This document shows, one piece after another, positions 48,401 through 62,043 of a DNA stretch of 64,000 nucleotides. Origin of the DNA: Paraescarpia echinospica (Eukaryota > Annelida > Polychaeta > Sabellida > Siboglinidae); the NCBI GenBank assembly GCA_020002185.1, contig CM034539.1, positions 2,560,777 through 2,624,776 on the forward strand, given 5' to 3'. Within the stretch, counting starts at the first letter, position 1; each line of letters begins with the position of its first letter. The notes under the pieces were generated by a model. The model saw only the letters and a program-made list of their open reading frames with translations. It was not told where the DNA came from and did not search any database. The position numbers and the translations under genes were made by a program.

Positions 48401-51400
48401 CATTTGCAGATGATACAAAAGTGTTTAGAAGGATTAAAAGTGATGGAGATAGACAGCATTTACAATATGATCTTGACAGGTTGATCAAATGGTCTGAAAA
48501 GTGGCAAATGTTGTTCAATTTTGGGAAATATAAATGCCTTCACACAGGACATGGGAACGAATATGTAGAATATACAATGGGGGGAACTGTACTAAGTACT
48601 ACTGTAAAAGAAAAAGACTTAGGTCTGACAATTAGTGCTGACATGAAGGTTTCAGAGCAGTGTGGAATTGCAGCTTCAAAAGGAAATCATATCCTTGGAT
48701 TGATTAGGCGAAATATAGCATATAAAAAAACTAATATTACCGCTGTACAAAACAATAGTTAGGCCTCATTTAGAATATTGCATACAAGCGTGGAGGCCAT
48801 ACTGCAAGAAGGACATATATATGCTAGAAAGAGTACAGAGGAGAGCGACTAAAATGATACCAAAACTGAGGGATCTTAGTTATAAAAAACGCCTAAAAGA
48901 ATGTGGTTTAACAACACTAGAGACCAGGAGATTGAGAGGAGATCAGATAGAAGTGTTTAAAATATTGAATGGTTATGAAAATATTGATAGAAGTATGTTT
49001 TTTTCAGTTAAGAAAGATAGAAAGACTAGAGGACATGAAGTTACATTAGTAAAGGAGCAGTGTAGATTAGACGTAAGAAAGTTCACATTTTCACAAAGGA
49101 CTGTGAATGAATGGAACAGATTATCTGATGATTGTGTGGGTGCTAGTAGTGTGAATATGTTTAAAAATAAAATCGACAAATACCTCAGAAGGGCTGGATA
49201 TATGTAAATAAAAGGGTTGGACTCTTTATAAGCCAAAGGGCTTCATTGTCCACCTGCCATCTAGAGTTAATTCTCTGGATGGCAATCTTGTTAAATCTTG
49301 TTAAATCTTATTAAAATTTTGCAACATGCAAGGGGGGAAACGATCACACAAAAATACCTTGAAAGAGGTCACACACAAATGGAGATCTATTCGGTGCATA
49401 TTGCTATAGAACGAAAATTGAAAAACAAGGAAATCCATTGCCCTGCAAATTATATATTTGTAGTCTACAATTTTAATTCCATAACTTTTTTCAAAAGTGA
49501 TTTTGTGTCTTTTCTTAAAAAGTAAACCTCATAAGTGACATGCATGGACATTTTTTTGCACAGCAATCTTTATAACTGACACACCGTGTATATTATTAGA
49601 AGAATTCAAAAATAAAATATATCTTTTCGTAAAGGCTTTATTTATTGTCTTTCCTTTAGAAACCTTTCAATATACCTGACACCAGGGCAGAGTAAGATAT
49701 TCTTTTCTGCCTCCTGAAAAAACTTGTAAAATGCAGCGAAGAGGTTTTCTAAGGACACTGACGCAGTGCATCTTGCAGCACTGAGGGAACTTCACTTTGC
49801 CGCCTACTTGGTTGCCATGGTATAACATTCGCAATGTCAACTCTGGATTATAATAATATTTGCAAGCATTCCGTCTGCTGTCCATTTCTGTGCTTCACGA
49901 ATGTATATTATTATTATATATTTGCAGTATTTGGCAGTGTGCTCGGCATAGTCGTCATGTGCCCGTTTCTATGTTGTTGCTACTGTTGTTTTTGTCAATC
50001 GTCGTCAGAAGATACTGAAACAACACAAACGGTAAGTTTAAGCGTAGACATCAATATGCGCGCGCGTGTGTGTGCATGCGTGCGTGCGTGTGCTTGTGCG
50101 TTTGAGTGTGTACGTGAGCGTGTGCGTTGGTGTGTGTACGTGTGCGTACGGGCGTGACCTGTTGCATAGACAAAAATCCGTCAAGCTATTAAAAAATGGA
50201 TGCTGAACTCGTGGAGTTGGAGCGTTTCGAGAGTCCTTTGTGTGATTTCGGGAGTACAACGTCTAGCAAAATCAGTCAGCAGATGCGCTGATTGTGTGGG
50301 ACTTAAAATCAGCGAAAAGAAGATAAAAACACATGGTAACAAGGGATCATCAACCACCACATAAGTTTTGATCAACGAGAACAAAGCAGAAACAGTGGAA
50401 AATGTTATCTACCTTGGCAGTTCTATCAACAACCAACGAATCATTGATCACGAACTAAACTGCTGAGTGGGGAAAGCATCAGCAACATTCAGCCAGCTGA
50501 GGAAAATATGGAACAATACATTTACCCTCTGATTTAAACTCCGCTTCTACAATTCAAATAAATGCCTGCACAAGATCTTGGGTATTCATTGAACCGACGA
50601 TGTGGCAAGTGAAGAGGTCTCGTCGGGACAACCTCTGGCATCTGGCATCATCATCAAATGACGTATCCAGTTTGTACAGTCACAGTCAAAATTCTGCGCT
50701 TATCAACGTTGATAACGGGTATATATTTGTATACATTACAATTACTGCATGACATCTCATAAATCAAACATTCCCGCATATAGCTGTCACTTTAAATACG
50801 TTATGTACTCTCGTTAAGGCATTATGCATGCTGCTAACAAAAAAGCCACCCTATTGTTAAATGTATAATTTTAATGCAAAGTTATAATATAACAATAATT
50901 ATTATATTAAATATTATTTAATAAGAATTAATTGACAGTGTTTAACACTAACTAATTCATTAACATAACTAATTACTAACACTAACTCACATCAAACAAG
51001 CAAAATAATACAAAAGAATAATAATATAAAATTACACTAATGTTAAAATAAAACTGACATTTATTTAATTGTTAAACGTTATTAAACTATTTATTTAAAA
51101 CAAGTTAACAGTTAACCAAAAATACCAATTAATACTAACTAACTGTTCTAATAGCCCTACTAATATGGATTTAAAAAGCACAAATCCTTAACCCTAAACG
51201 TTTTTAAATACTAACAGTTTAAAATGCACTGTAATGGTGATTCGTTCTGTGTAGTCATAACTAAACAACACACAGATTTTATAAACCGTTTCAATTGGAA
51301 GGTTTATTTTATTTTCAGTTAGTACAAAATATAACAGTTTGGGATAAATATTCCGTTTCATAATTCCTTATGAAGTATTTTTATAGTATATTGAAAAGCT

Positions 51401-54400
51401 TTGGAGAGAATGAATATAAACTTATTTCTGAGTTCATATGGTACAATGTTAAAGAAAGTAAAAACAAGGCAGCAACTAAATTCCATTTTTCATGTGTACA
51501 CAAAGTATAGCTTTGTATGTAACATTTGGCAATATGAAAAACTACATAAAAATGCATTGATAGTTTAAATCAGTTTTTAATCCCACCTGTATCGCGATTC
51601 CCGCGGAAAGTATATAGTTAATGAGCTAAGCAATCACGTGATATTGTGACGTCACAGGCGCGAATGTCGCGCAACATGCCAGCATGTTCAATACATTCAC
51701 AGCATGTTTACAACGATAGATGTTGAGTCAAAGCGAGCGTCAGAATGAGTTATTATGCGGTATTCTGATGTAATAGGCCCTACACACACTAGTCATAATA
51801 GAGGAATATTTACGGTTCCAACTTTGTTGAAAAAATTAAGTGAGAGAAACTCCAGTCAACCTGTCAACGTCAACAAGACAAACCGACCACAAAAACCTTC
51901 GCCGCCTCAGCTTATTTTGAGAACAATGGTTTCTGATTGCGACCCAGAAAACTAATCTACATCAGTAAACATACAAACGAACGAAAATATTGTATCCAAC
52001 TGCAGAAAGTAACGATATATGATATCATAACATTACATGAAGGAAGAGCTGTACAATTTAGCATAACCCTCAATCTGGTTCATTTTTTCCCTTCAGTCCA
52101 TGTGGCCGAGTGGTTAAGTGCGTTGACTCAGCGCGCAGTTGGTTTCACTACCGACACGGCTTCAAACCTAACATCAAAGTTTTTAAAAAGTGTATTTTTA
52201 TTTATCTTTTCGCAAAATAATATAAACCAAGCTATTTTTACACTGTTTATCATTAAATATATCGAATGTTTTGTAGTAATTATTTATTCACGATAAAAAT
52301 AAAAATAATATGACATTACCGGGAATGTACAATTTCCGCTGATCTTGTAAGTTTTTTATTTTCATTCATCCAGAAAAACCAAAGTTTGTCTTCACATATA
52401 TAATTACGATGAACTACTCGACATTATAGAGCAAAGGGATTAATCTTCAAATTAATCAGTGCAATAAACCTACATTACCAATGAAAAATGGCGTCAAAGA
52501 AAGAATTACACCAACTGGTAATGTGCGTTTATTGCACTGATTAAAATTGAAGAGTAATCGTTTTACTATACTCTATACAGTAGTTGATCATAAGTATATA
52601 TATATATATGAAGACAAACTGTGTGTTTGTTTGAATAAATGTAAATACAAAATATTAAAGATCAGCGGAAATTGTGCATTTCCGGTAATATAATATAAAA
52701 CAGGATGCATAGTACATTTGTCTTGCTATACGACTATTCCTTTTTAGTATATGATTACATGTGCCGAGATTAATTTGTAAATGACTAAATTCAGGTGAAT
52801 CATAAGGAGTTTGTTTAAGTTTCCTGTACATTATTATCTATAAATGAGATTGAACGAATGATTCCTTGAGTTATCCAATTTGATTGTTTGTGTTTATGTT
52901 TGTTAAACCTAACCGTTTCAGCTGAAAAGTTCTTGCCTATATTAGTAGTAATTATTTTATCTAAGATAGTGTTGTTATTATTAGGATTGGCAGTTTATCC
53001 CTATTTAATTGTTCATAGACATTTGCTTTGCATACGTAATTTTTTTAATTTAACAGTGAAGATGGATTTTCCTTTTCTATACAAATTAATTTTGTAGATT
53101 CATAATTGGAATTTCATTTATCTAAGGTAATAAAGTAAGGTTGATGATCTGAAATGCAGTTAGTTAAAATCCAGCTATAGTGTTTTTACTTGCAGAAGTA
53201 AGTTTGCACAGGGTATTATCAAGAAGTGTGCTAGGTAAGGTTTTAAGCATAGGTATTAGATCATTTGTAATTGTATGTTGATGTTCAGTGAATTTTCTTG
53301 AAGGTCGATATATGTATCCGATTAAAATTTTCTTTTTAGGGTACTGCCTGATACTTCAATAAATTGTCCTTCCTAAATATCAGATGTGTTATATATGTTT
53401 AGGATTGTATGTTTATATTCATTATTCAAATATATCAGAAGACCACCTTGGACACTACATACTTTACCCATAGAGATCCGACAGAATCCAGTCAAATCAA
53501 AAAGTGAAGTATCAGAGTTATCTGTTAGCCAAGTTTCCTGTAAACAAATAGCACTGATCTTATCATCATGTTTATTAATTTTGTTGTAGTAATATTTTCT
53601 CGACTATCAATATTAGCATTTATACTTTAACAATTTAAAGTCAATATCGTAAAGTTGTTAGTTTTAAGTTTATAAAGTTTATCAACATTTGGAGAATGTC
53701 ATATTATTTCAGGTATTTCATAGACAGAGTCATCAACATGGTTAGTGTTATTATTAAGGAGATATGTAACAGAATTGGTATTTAATCCTCCAAAACATCT
53801 TACAAAATAATCATCATGAATCATGGCTGCTAAAAAAATAGTGATTAGACAATTGACATGTATTATTGAATATGCAAATCTTTTGTGAATAGTTCGTTTA
53901 CATTTTATTGTTAAGTAAAGCGATGACATTATTAATAAATGTCGTTTTAAATATTATATTAAAACATAAAGTATAAAAGTTTGTAGTTGTAAATGTAACA
54001 AATTGTGAAACGTTAAAAAATACGTCATTGTTATTTCTATAATCCAGTTGTATTATAGTACATACAAAATTCCTAATTGTTCTACTGTTTACGTATACTA
54101 TAACTATTGACCACAATTGAGAAACAACTATTAATATTATACAGATAATTTTTTATAATATTGTAATGTAATATATATGGAACATTAACATGCAAAACAG
54201 GTGTGTGTATTATGACATTTGATTCACAAGCGAAAAACATTTGAATGATAATTGTTAATATGGCAAAAATAGAGGGGTATTTACACGAAACCCCAAAACA
54301 TGTATCAAAGTTAAGATACATATTGTTCAAATAAAAAATAATTAGCAAATTTATGTGAAGTTCATTGAAAATGTTCACACATGTCGTCGTTGTGAAACAT

Positions 54401-57400
54401 CACGAAATGCTTCATCTATCTGGATGGTTACCTCGATAAACGTAACCTTTACCGAGCCGTTTATGAAAAATACAGTTATCTCTTCCGGAAGATGGTTATG
54501 TTTGCTCTGTCCCGTACATGGGATGTGAGTGATGGGCATGGGGTGGGTTCGGATATGGAACCACCGTGATTATTGTTCCCAAGTAACAATGTAACTTATG
54601 ATTTCAAAACGGCGCGCAAATGGACAGTTCCAAGAGCACGAGCGATGACGATAAAACAATGATAGCAGGTAGCACTATAATTAGTAGGTATATAGCCGAT
54701 TACGTACATGTTGAAAAAACCTTCAAAAAGCCCTGCCTCCATTTTCACAAAATAAATCACCACGCAGTAAAAATTCACAATAGAAAGTGTCACCCGGTCA
54801 GGTTGTGCCCGGTAAATGTCATAGATAAATCATGGCGTGACAGCTTGTAACATTTAGGTACCCCTGAAGTGATTTTTTCAGAATAGTTGCCAAGTCTATG
54901 ATGCGTCTTTGCGAAAAAAAGTTATCTCTCGAGAACATTAACACTGAATATTGATGTGCCTCGTAAGATCAACATACACTCATTATTATAAAATATCGGC
55001 CGCTAATCGTTTTGTGACCGGAGATAGTGGCATTGCGACGGCACAGGGATGTCGGATGTGGTCTTAGTCATAATATTTCTAAAATAATAAAAATAACAAT
55101 AATATAATCTTGACATTCATATCCATAACCTCTATTCAGGGGTGTTTATAATAAAATGCTACTGACACAACTACTAAAATGTAAAAACAAAAACTATACG
55201 AACACTTCACTAAGTAAATATGTACTAAGCAAACCTAAGCTAATACTATAAAAGCATACATACAAAAGCATACAACTATAACTAAAATTTTATAAATACA
55301 TATACAATAAAATATTAATTAACTAATTATTAAAATGATATTCTAGTATTTTGGTAGAAATAAATGTGATAAATTCGCTTATGCATTGCCGTGTGCATTA
55401 CAGGCTGTCTACTACGTTCCCAATTCTGACAACACGGCCACGATATCCATATACGGTCAGTATCGATGCACTTGCATATTGAGTTACCCTTCTTGTTCAT
55501 GATATCTTTTATTAGGTTGACTTTTTGGCAAACAAAACAGTCCAGTTTCTGGTTTCTGAGTTCCGCAAACAGCTCGTTTTAGCCGTAATGCTCGTAGCTA
55601 ATTATAGATGACATACATTATTTTACAGGACATATCGAACGTCATGAAATATATTATAAATGTAAGACAATCCTAACTTGACGCAGGTTTACTTAATGTT
55701 ACACACAAATCTTTCATTTATCGAGTTCATTTTTGTAGCGCAAAATGTTCAATTTCCGGCCAATGTGAACGTTCGTTAAATGGTACGGCACTGCAGGCAC
55801 GTGACTATAGGGACGGTTCTGGGGTTCAGACGAACCCCTCTGCAAATAACGATTTTAATCAATGAGTGTTATAAAAACGTACAGTGAAATATACACAAAA
55901 TTCGTTTATATGAACATAATATATTTGTTGTTGGAAGGATTCGGCTATCCCAATTTTTTGAAAATCCCTCCTAAAACTAAAACGAATCCCACAGTCCAAA
56001 TGTAAGATCCACTAAAACGCCGCTGCCACCGAAGAATGATTCTTTCCCAGATATGTTCTTACCCAATGCCACACTTGGGGTCTTTGCAATGGCATCATGT
56101 CCGATAGCGTATAATTTTAAGATCTGTGCCGGTACTCATATGGCACTTTAGTATGAGCAACCATCATATTTACATTCATTGCTTACTCTGGAAACTTCTC
56201 TTGCTTCGACCATCTAGTTATGATTTACTTTTGTTCCTAGAGTAAATTATACCATTGGAACTATGATTGTTTCTGCTGCTGCATTAACGTTTCGGAATAT
56301 GGTCTTCTTAGTGTTATATCGATTGAAGTTACCATCCAAATCCGCCGTCATTAACAAATATATATTACTTTATAGCCATGCGTATCCATCTTAATTCCTG
56401 GCGCATCCTACAATATTGGCAACTTGAATAGCGTTAATTGATTTTGATCATGGGAGGGCCTTCATAGAATAGATTTGTCTACGCTGGTTAATTCACATTA
56501 AGATGGGTGTGTAGCCTCACATAACTGACTCTGGTGGTCCGGGTGTTGGCCAGTGAAGCGTGCGTTAGGGTCTGCACGATGTTATTTTGCATAGTTGCGA
56601 TGTTCAAATATTAAAAGTCAATAATCCGACGGATGCCACCCTGGCACCATTGAGCATTTTGCACAAACTCATTAATCTGCTAATTAGACATCGCCATTAA
56701 AATGTATACTACTTTTCTGAATATATCGAATTGTAAACATCCAAATAATAAAAATGATGTGTCGTAATGCATGTTTTCATTATACCCAGGTATGACTACA
56801 TCAGTGAACAAATTACAGAATGCCTATTTGTCGCATGATTATGCAAATTAGCTCTGACCAATATAACTTGATGATATTCGTTTATATCTCAATAGGCTAG
56901 CGATATGCACTACTTAATGGACCGACAAGGGCACCATGAAATGATGAATATCCGAACTTTTGCAATATCGCGAACGTCATCTAGTTACAATAACTCTGTG
57001 TCGACTTAATTTCTATGGACTTGTTACATATATCGCGAAAGAAGAATTTCTTTCCGTCAAAACGAGATATGATTTGGAGGTGTCAGTTTATAGAGTTTTT
57101 GTGGAGTGGCGACCAAACAGTGTCACCGTCAAGCGATAAATGTTCGAAATTGCACCATCCCGCAAACGTTATTTAATATCAATGGTGGCTTATACCATAT
57201 ATTCGCTACTGACTTACTCATGGCCATGTGATATACATTTTGAAAGCCTACTGTCTCTACGTAAATACAGGAAACCAGTGGGAGCTATCAAGTGGTGCAG
57301 TAAGTGTGGAGAGAAGGTCAAGCAAGGACATCACCAAATGATGACTGTTAAAAACTGTGCCATTCTGTAAATGTTGTACAATTACAATGGTTGCATAATT

Positions 57401-60400
57401 ATCTACTTTGTCTACCTACACTGGGCCATGTTACACATCTATGCGTATTGATCCCCGTCAAAATGATTGGCATGAAATTGTAAAGTGGTGGTCTAATTGT
57501 GGAGTGAAGGTTGAACAAGGTCATCATCAAAAGATGCATTTTCGAAATTGAGCCATTCCGCAGATTGCAGGTGATATTATACTTCTACGGCATGTTTGCA
57601 TCACCCATGGGATGAGAAAATATATGTTGGTGGATGCCACCCTCAATTTTGAATTTGAATGACATTTTGAGGGTAACAAACTCAACCTTGGGTCGAAATA
57701 TTTGTATTAATTAACTGATATGTTCTTGTGCACATGACAGCCTCTTCACGTCCTATGTCCACCCCCAGCCATCTGGAATGGGCGCCTGGTGATGAACCAG
57801 TTGACTGGTCAACCAAATAAAAGCTTGTTACGTTATGCGCTCTGTATACTCTTAAAGAGCATCCGGAGTTATTGAAATATATTAGTGATATTATTCCTTT
57901 GACAGAATATCTTTCTCATTGCCTCGATAACGGAGACCACGCACGCTGCAAATCCAGGTCCAAATGGATGTGTGAATGCTGTGGTTCCTTCGTGGTATGA
58001 AATTTGGATTTCTCATGCTATTGACAACTGGCAATGACGTGGACAGATCATTTCCCAGAGCATGGTGGATGCCGTTGCCATTAATATGAAAAACGTTATT
58101 GCCTGTCCCAAAGCCTATCCAAATGTACGCAGCTGGATATAAACTTGACAAGTTCATAACTCCCAACGATCGTAAACACATTGCGAATCATACTTGGCTT
58201 TGACCCCTTTTCCACAAAGCATTTTGCACCAGGATCAACAGTTGTGTGCCAGGTTCTTCATGGTCATACTGGATATAGCATGTCATAGTTGCACCTAGTG
58301 ACGACAGCTGGGGTGTTTGAAGTGTCAAACACTTCCTTTCAACCTAGATGGTGGAGCTTTGCAACCTTAATGGAGAGAAATGCAAGTAGATCATGTATGA
58401 TGGTAACATCGCAATGGAAGTATTTCCAGTTTATTGACACCTTTTTGTGCCATGTTACTCTCCTCAGAATCTCGTTACCACGCTTCTCTCCTGTGGATTA
58501 TTTGACTCTGCTGGCGAGGTACGTGCCCAGGTCGACGCCAATATTGTGGAGTGAATTAAGTGCTTCATGATGTGCGGAACAACAAAACTGTATACATACT
58601 CATCAAACGTGGTAATGTTGGTTGATGCATCTGTTGACAATGACCGTCAACCTCATTTTAAACCTTCACTCCTCAGTCATACCACCACTTTACAACTCTA
58701 CGCCATGCCTCATTTTGACAGAGATACAGTGCACATAGGTGTAGAACATTGCATAGTGTAGGTAGACAAAGTAGATATGCAAACATTGTAATTGCGCAAC
58801 GTCTGCGGAATAGCGCAGTTTTGAACATTGATCATTTGGTGGTGTCCTTGCTTGACCTTCACTCCACACTTACTACATCACTTGATAGCTCCCGATGGTA
58901 CCTCGTATTTGCGGGGAGGTAGTAAGCTTTCCAAGGTATACGAAGTGGCCAAGCGTAGGCAGGTAATGTGTATAAACCACCATTGATTTTGTACAACGTT
59001 TACATGATGACGTAATTTCGAACATTTATCATTTGACGGTGATACTGTTTAATCGTCGCTCCACACAAACTTCATCAACTGACACCTCCAATTCATATCA
59101 CATTTTGAGGGGATGTAATTCCTCTTTCACATCGAATATAACATGTCAATAGAATTCCACTGTGATCTTGTTTGACCTAAGCTCAAGGTCACCGTGAGAG
59201 AACCTACTCCTGTTGGTCGTTGTTCACCCTGACATAATATAGCAGGTGGCCGCTTTATGAGAGAACCTACTCCTGTTGGTCGTTGTTCACCCTGACATGA
59301 TATAGCAGGTGGCCGCTTTATGAGAGAACCTACTCCTGTTGGCCGTTGTTCACCCTGACATGATATAGCAGGTGGCCGCTTTATGAGAGAACCTACTCCT
59401 GTTGGTCGTTGTTCACCCTGACATGATATAGCAGGTGGCCACTTTGTGAGAGAACCTACTCCTGTTGGCCGTTGTTCACCCTGACATGATATAGCAGGTG
59501 GCCGCTTTATGAGAGAACCTACTTCTGTTGGCCGTTGTTCACCCTGACATGATATAGCAGGTGGTCGCTTTATGAGAGAACCTACTCCTGTTGGCCGTTG
59601 TTCACCCTGACATGATATAGCAGGTGGCCACTTTGTGAGAGAACCTACTCCTGTTGGTCGTTGTTCAGTCTGACATGATATAGCAGGTGGCCGCTTTATG
59701 AGAGAACCTACTCCTGTTGGCCGTTGTTCAGCCTGACATGATATAGCAGGTGGCCACTTTGTGAGAGAACCTACTCCTGTTGGCCGTTGTTCACCCTGAC
59801 ATGATATAGCAGGTGGTCGCTTTATGAGAGAACCTACTCCTGTTGGTCGTTGTTCAGCCTGACATGATATAGCAGGTGGCCACTTTGTGAGAGAACCTAC
59901 TCCTGTTGGCCGTTGTTCACCCTGACATGATATAGCAGGTGGCCGCTTTATGAGAGAACCTACTCCTGTTGGTCGTTGTTCACCCTGACATGATATAGCA
60001 GGTGGCCACTTTGTGAGAGAACCTACTCCTGTTGGTCGTTGTTCAGTCTGACATGATATAGCAGGTGGCCGCTTTATGAGAGAACCTACTCCTGTTGGTC
60101 GTTGTTCACCCTGACATGATATAGCAGGTGGCCACTTTGTGAGAGAACCTACTCCTGTTGGTCGTTGTTCAGTCTGACATGATATAGCAGGTGGCCGCTT
60201 TATGAGAGAACCTACTCCTGTTGGCCGTTGTTCAGCCTGACATGATATAGCAGGTGGCCACTTTGTGAGAGAACCTACTCCTGTTGGCCGTTGTTCACCC
60301 TGACATGATATAGCAGGTGGCCACTTTGTGAGAGAACCTACTCCTGTTGGCCGTTGTTCACCCTGACATGATATAGCAGGTGGCCGCTTTATGAGAGAAC

Positions 60401-61994
60401 CTACTCCTGTTGGCCGTGGCCCGCTTTATGACCCTGACATGATATAGCTACTCCTGTTGACCCTTTATGTACTCCTGACCCTGACATGATATAGCAGGTG
60501 GCCGCTTTATGAGAGAACCTACTCTGTTGGCCGTTGTTCACCCTGACATGATATAGCAGGTGGCCGCTTTATGAGAGAACCTACTCCTGTTGGCCGTTGT
60601 TCAGCCTGACATGATATAGCAGGTGGCCGCTTTATGAGAGAACCTACTCCTGTTGGCCGTTGTTCAGCCTGACATGATATAGCAGGTGGCCGCTTTATGA
60701 GAGAACCTACTCCTGTTGGCCGTTGTTCAGCCTGACATGATATAGCAGGTGGCCACTTTGTGAGAGAACCTACTCCTGTTGGCCGTTGTTCACCCTGACA
60801 TGATATAGCAGGTGGCCGCTTTATGAGAGAATCTACTTCTGTTGGCCGTTGTTCAGCCTGACATGATATAGCAGGTGGCCGCTTTATGAGAGAACCTACT
60901 CCTGTTGGCCGTTGTTCAGCCTGACATGATATAGCAGGTGGCCGCTTTATGAGAGAACCTACTCCTGTTGGCCGTTGTTCAGCCTGACATGATATAGCAG
61001 GTGGCCGCTTTGTGAGAGAACCTACTCCTGTTGGCCGTTGTTCACCCTGACATGATATAGCAGGTGGCCGCTTTATGAGAGAATCTACTTCTGTTGGCCG
61101 TTGTTCACCCTGACATGATATAGCAGGTGGCCGCTTTATGAGAGAACCTACTCCTGTTGGCCGTTGTTCACCCTGACATGATATAGCAGGTGGCCGCTTT
61201 ATGAGAGAATCTACTTCTGTTGGCCGTTGTTCAGCCTGACATGATATAGCAGGTGGCCGCTTTATGAGAGAACCTACTCCTGTTGGCCGTTGTTCAGCCT
61301 GACATGATATAGCAGGTGGCCGCTTTATGAGAGAACCTACTCCTGTTGGCCGTTGTTCAGCCTGACATGATATAGCAGGTGGCCGCTTTATGAGAGAACC
61401 TACTCCTGTTGGCCGATGTTCAGCCTGACATGATATAGCAGGTGGCCGCTTTATGAGAGAACCTACTCCTGTTGGCCGTTGTTCAGCCTGACATGATATA
61501 GCAGGTGGCCGCTTTGTGAGGTGGTGAAGCATTCTTCTCTTCTTCTGACTTCTCCGATCCCGATCACATCCCATACTAAATTGGTTTCCCTACGTTCTTC
61601 CTCCAGCTTTTGTATATGTTTATCTTTTAGAAGTGTCCTTACGTTACATGTTGCTATCTTCAGTCTACATACCTTCTCTCAGCGGCTATTTTAGACCCAT
61701 ATATTCTTAGGCACTTCCTGCAGGTAGCCCTACTTGACCAGAGCCGCCTGCGTGGTTATACACTCTTTCGATGCTGGTGGGGACGAGGTCGTTAGATTGC
61801 TGTACCTTGCAAGCTAGTGTTGTTGGCCTACCTTCCTTGCTGGCCGGTGCGGGTTGGGAGGGGCAGGCAACGTAGGGTGAACGAAGTTGCGGAGGCCGGT
61901 ACCAGTAGCGAATGATCGACCGTTCAGCACCGGGATTCCAAACCCGGTTTCTCAGATCGATCGTCCGGTAATCTAACCGCTCGGCCACTGCGCA

Positions 61995-62043
<49 letters not shown>

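Larger units (their letters stand above)
45882..49317 (+). mobile_element. Nearly intact CR1/Rex1-like LINE, copy 4
   Basis: ORF1 with an esterase-like domain (45946-46452), endonuclease (46504-47217), RT (47347-48762), C-terminal domain (48821-49207), then a 3' UTR with a 12-bp stem-loop and a TTGTTAAATC-type tail. ORF1's start is missing, so the 5' end is truncated. Flanked by ACATGCGAGGGG (about 45873) and ACATGCAAGGGG (about 49324), a probable 12-bp target-site duplication. Only one stop and one frameshift break ORF2: the youngest LINE in the window. Confidence 0.85.
44225..49850 (+). mobile_element. Transposase-like DNA element split by a LINE
   Basis: The coding part is at 44960-45880 and resumes at 49318-49525; the 3.4 kb between is an inserted LINE. 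Short inverted ends are visible: TCAATGTCCTTAGAAAACCTC at 44313 and its complement near 49745-49765, with weaker similarity beyond. Without the LINE the element is about 2.2 kb. Several AAACCTTGTA-like motifs lie between the left end and the gene. Sits in intron 4 of the TSP1-domain gene. Confidence 0.65.
57000..59165 (-). mobile_element. Decayed DNA transposon, copy 2 of the HEEADTRM-type family
   Basis: Left arm (57010-57560) and right arm (58630-59165) are inverted copies: GGAGGTGTCAG, ATAAATGTTCGAAATT and AATGGTGG at 57075-57190 match the complement of 58980-59095; GGGAGCTATCAAGTG, AAGGTCAAGCAAGGACA and CTACTTTGTCTACCTACACT at 57270-57420 match the complement of 58750-58895. Each arm holds three related units (about 200 bases apart). 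The interior codes the same protein type as the 26.8-32.0 kb element, on the minus strand. Confidence 0.75.

Noticed and set aside
52098..52185. Functional Ser/Leu tRNA gene
   Set aside because: A-box and B-box are present, but the acceptor stem does not pair and it continues into a SINE body shared with 34.1 kb. Other tRNA-like heads (8519, 34262, 43393, 61905) were rejected for the same reason.
59195..61525. CRISPR-like array
   Set aside because: Units are contiguous 63-mers without unique spacers, and the genome is eukaryotic. The same applies to the 57-bp array.
60519..61574. 351-codon minus-strand frame as a repeat-protein gene
   Set aside because: It is the 63-bp minisatellite read in one frame. 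Its N-terminus is a frame-shifted LINE endonuclease, not a real gene start.
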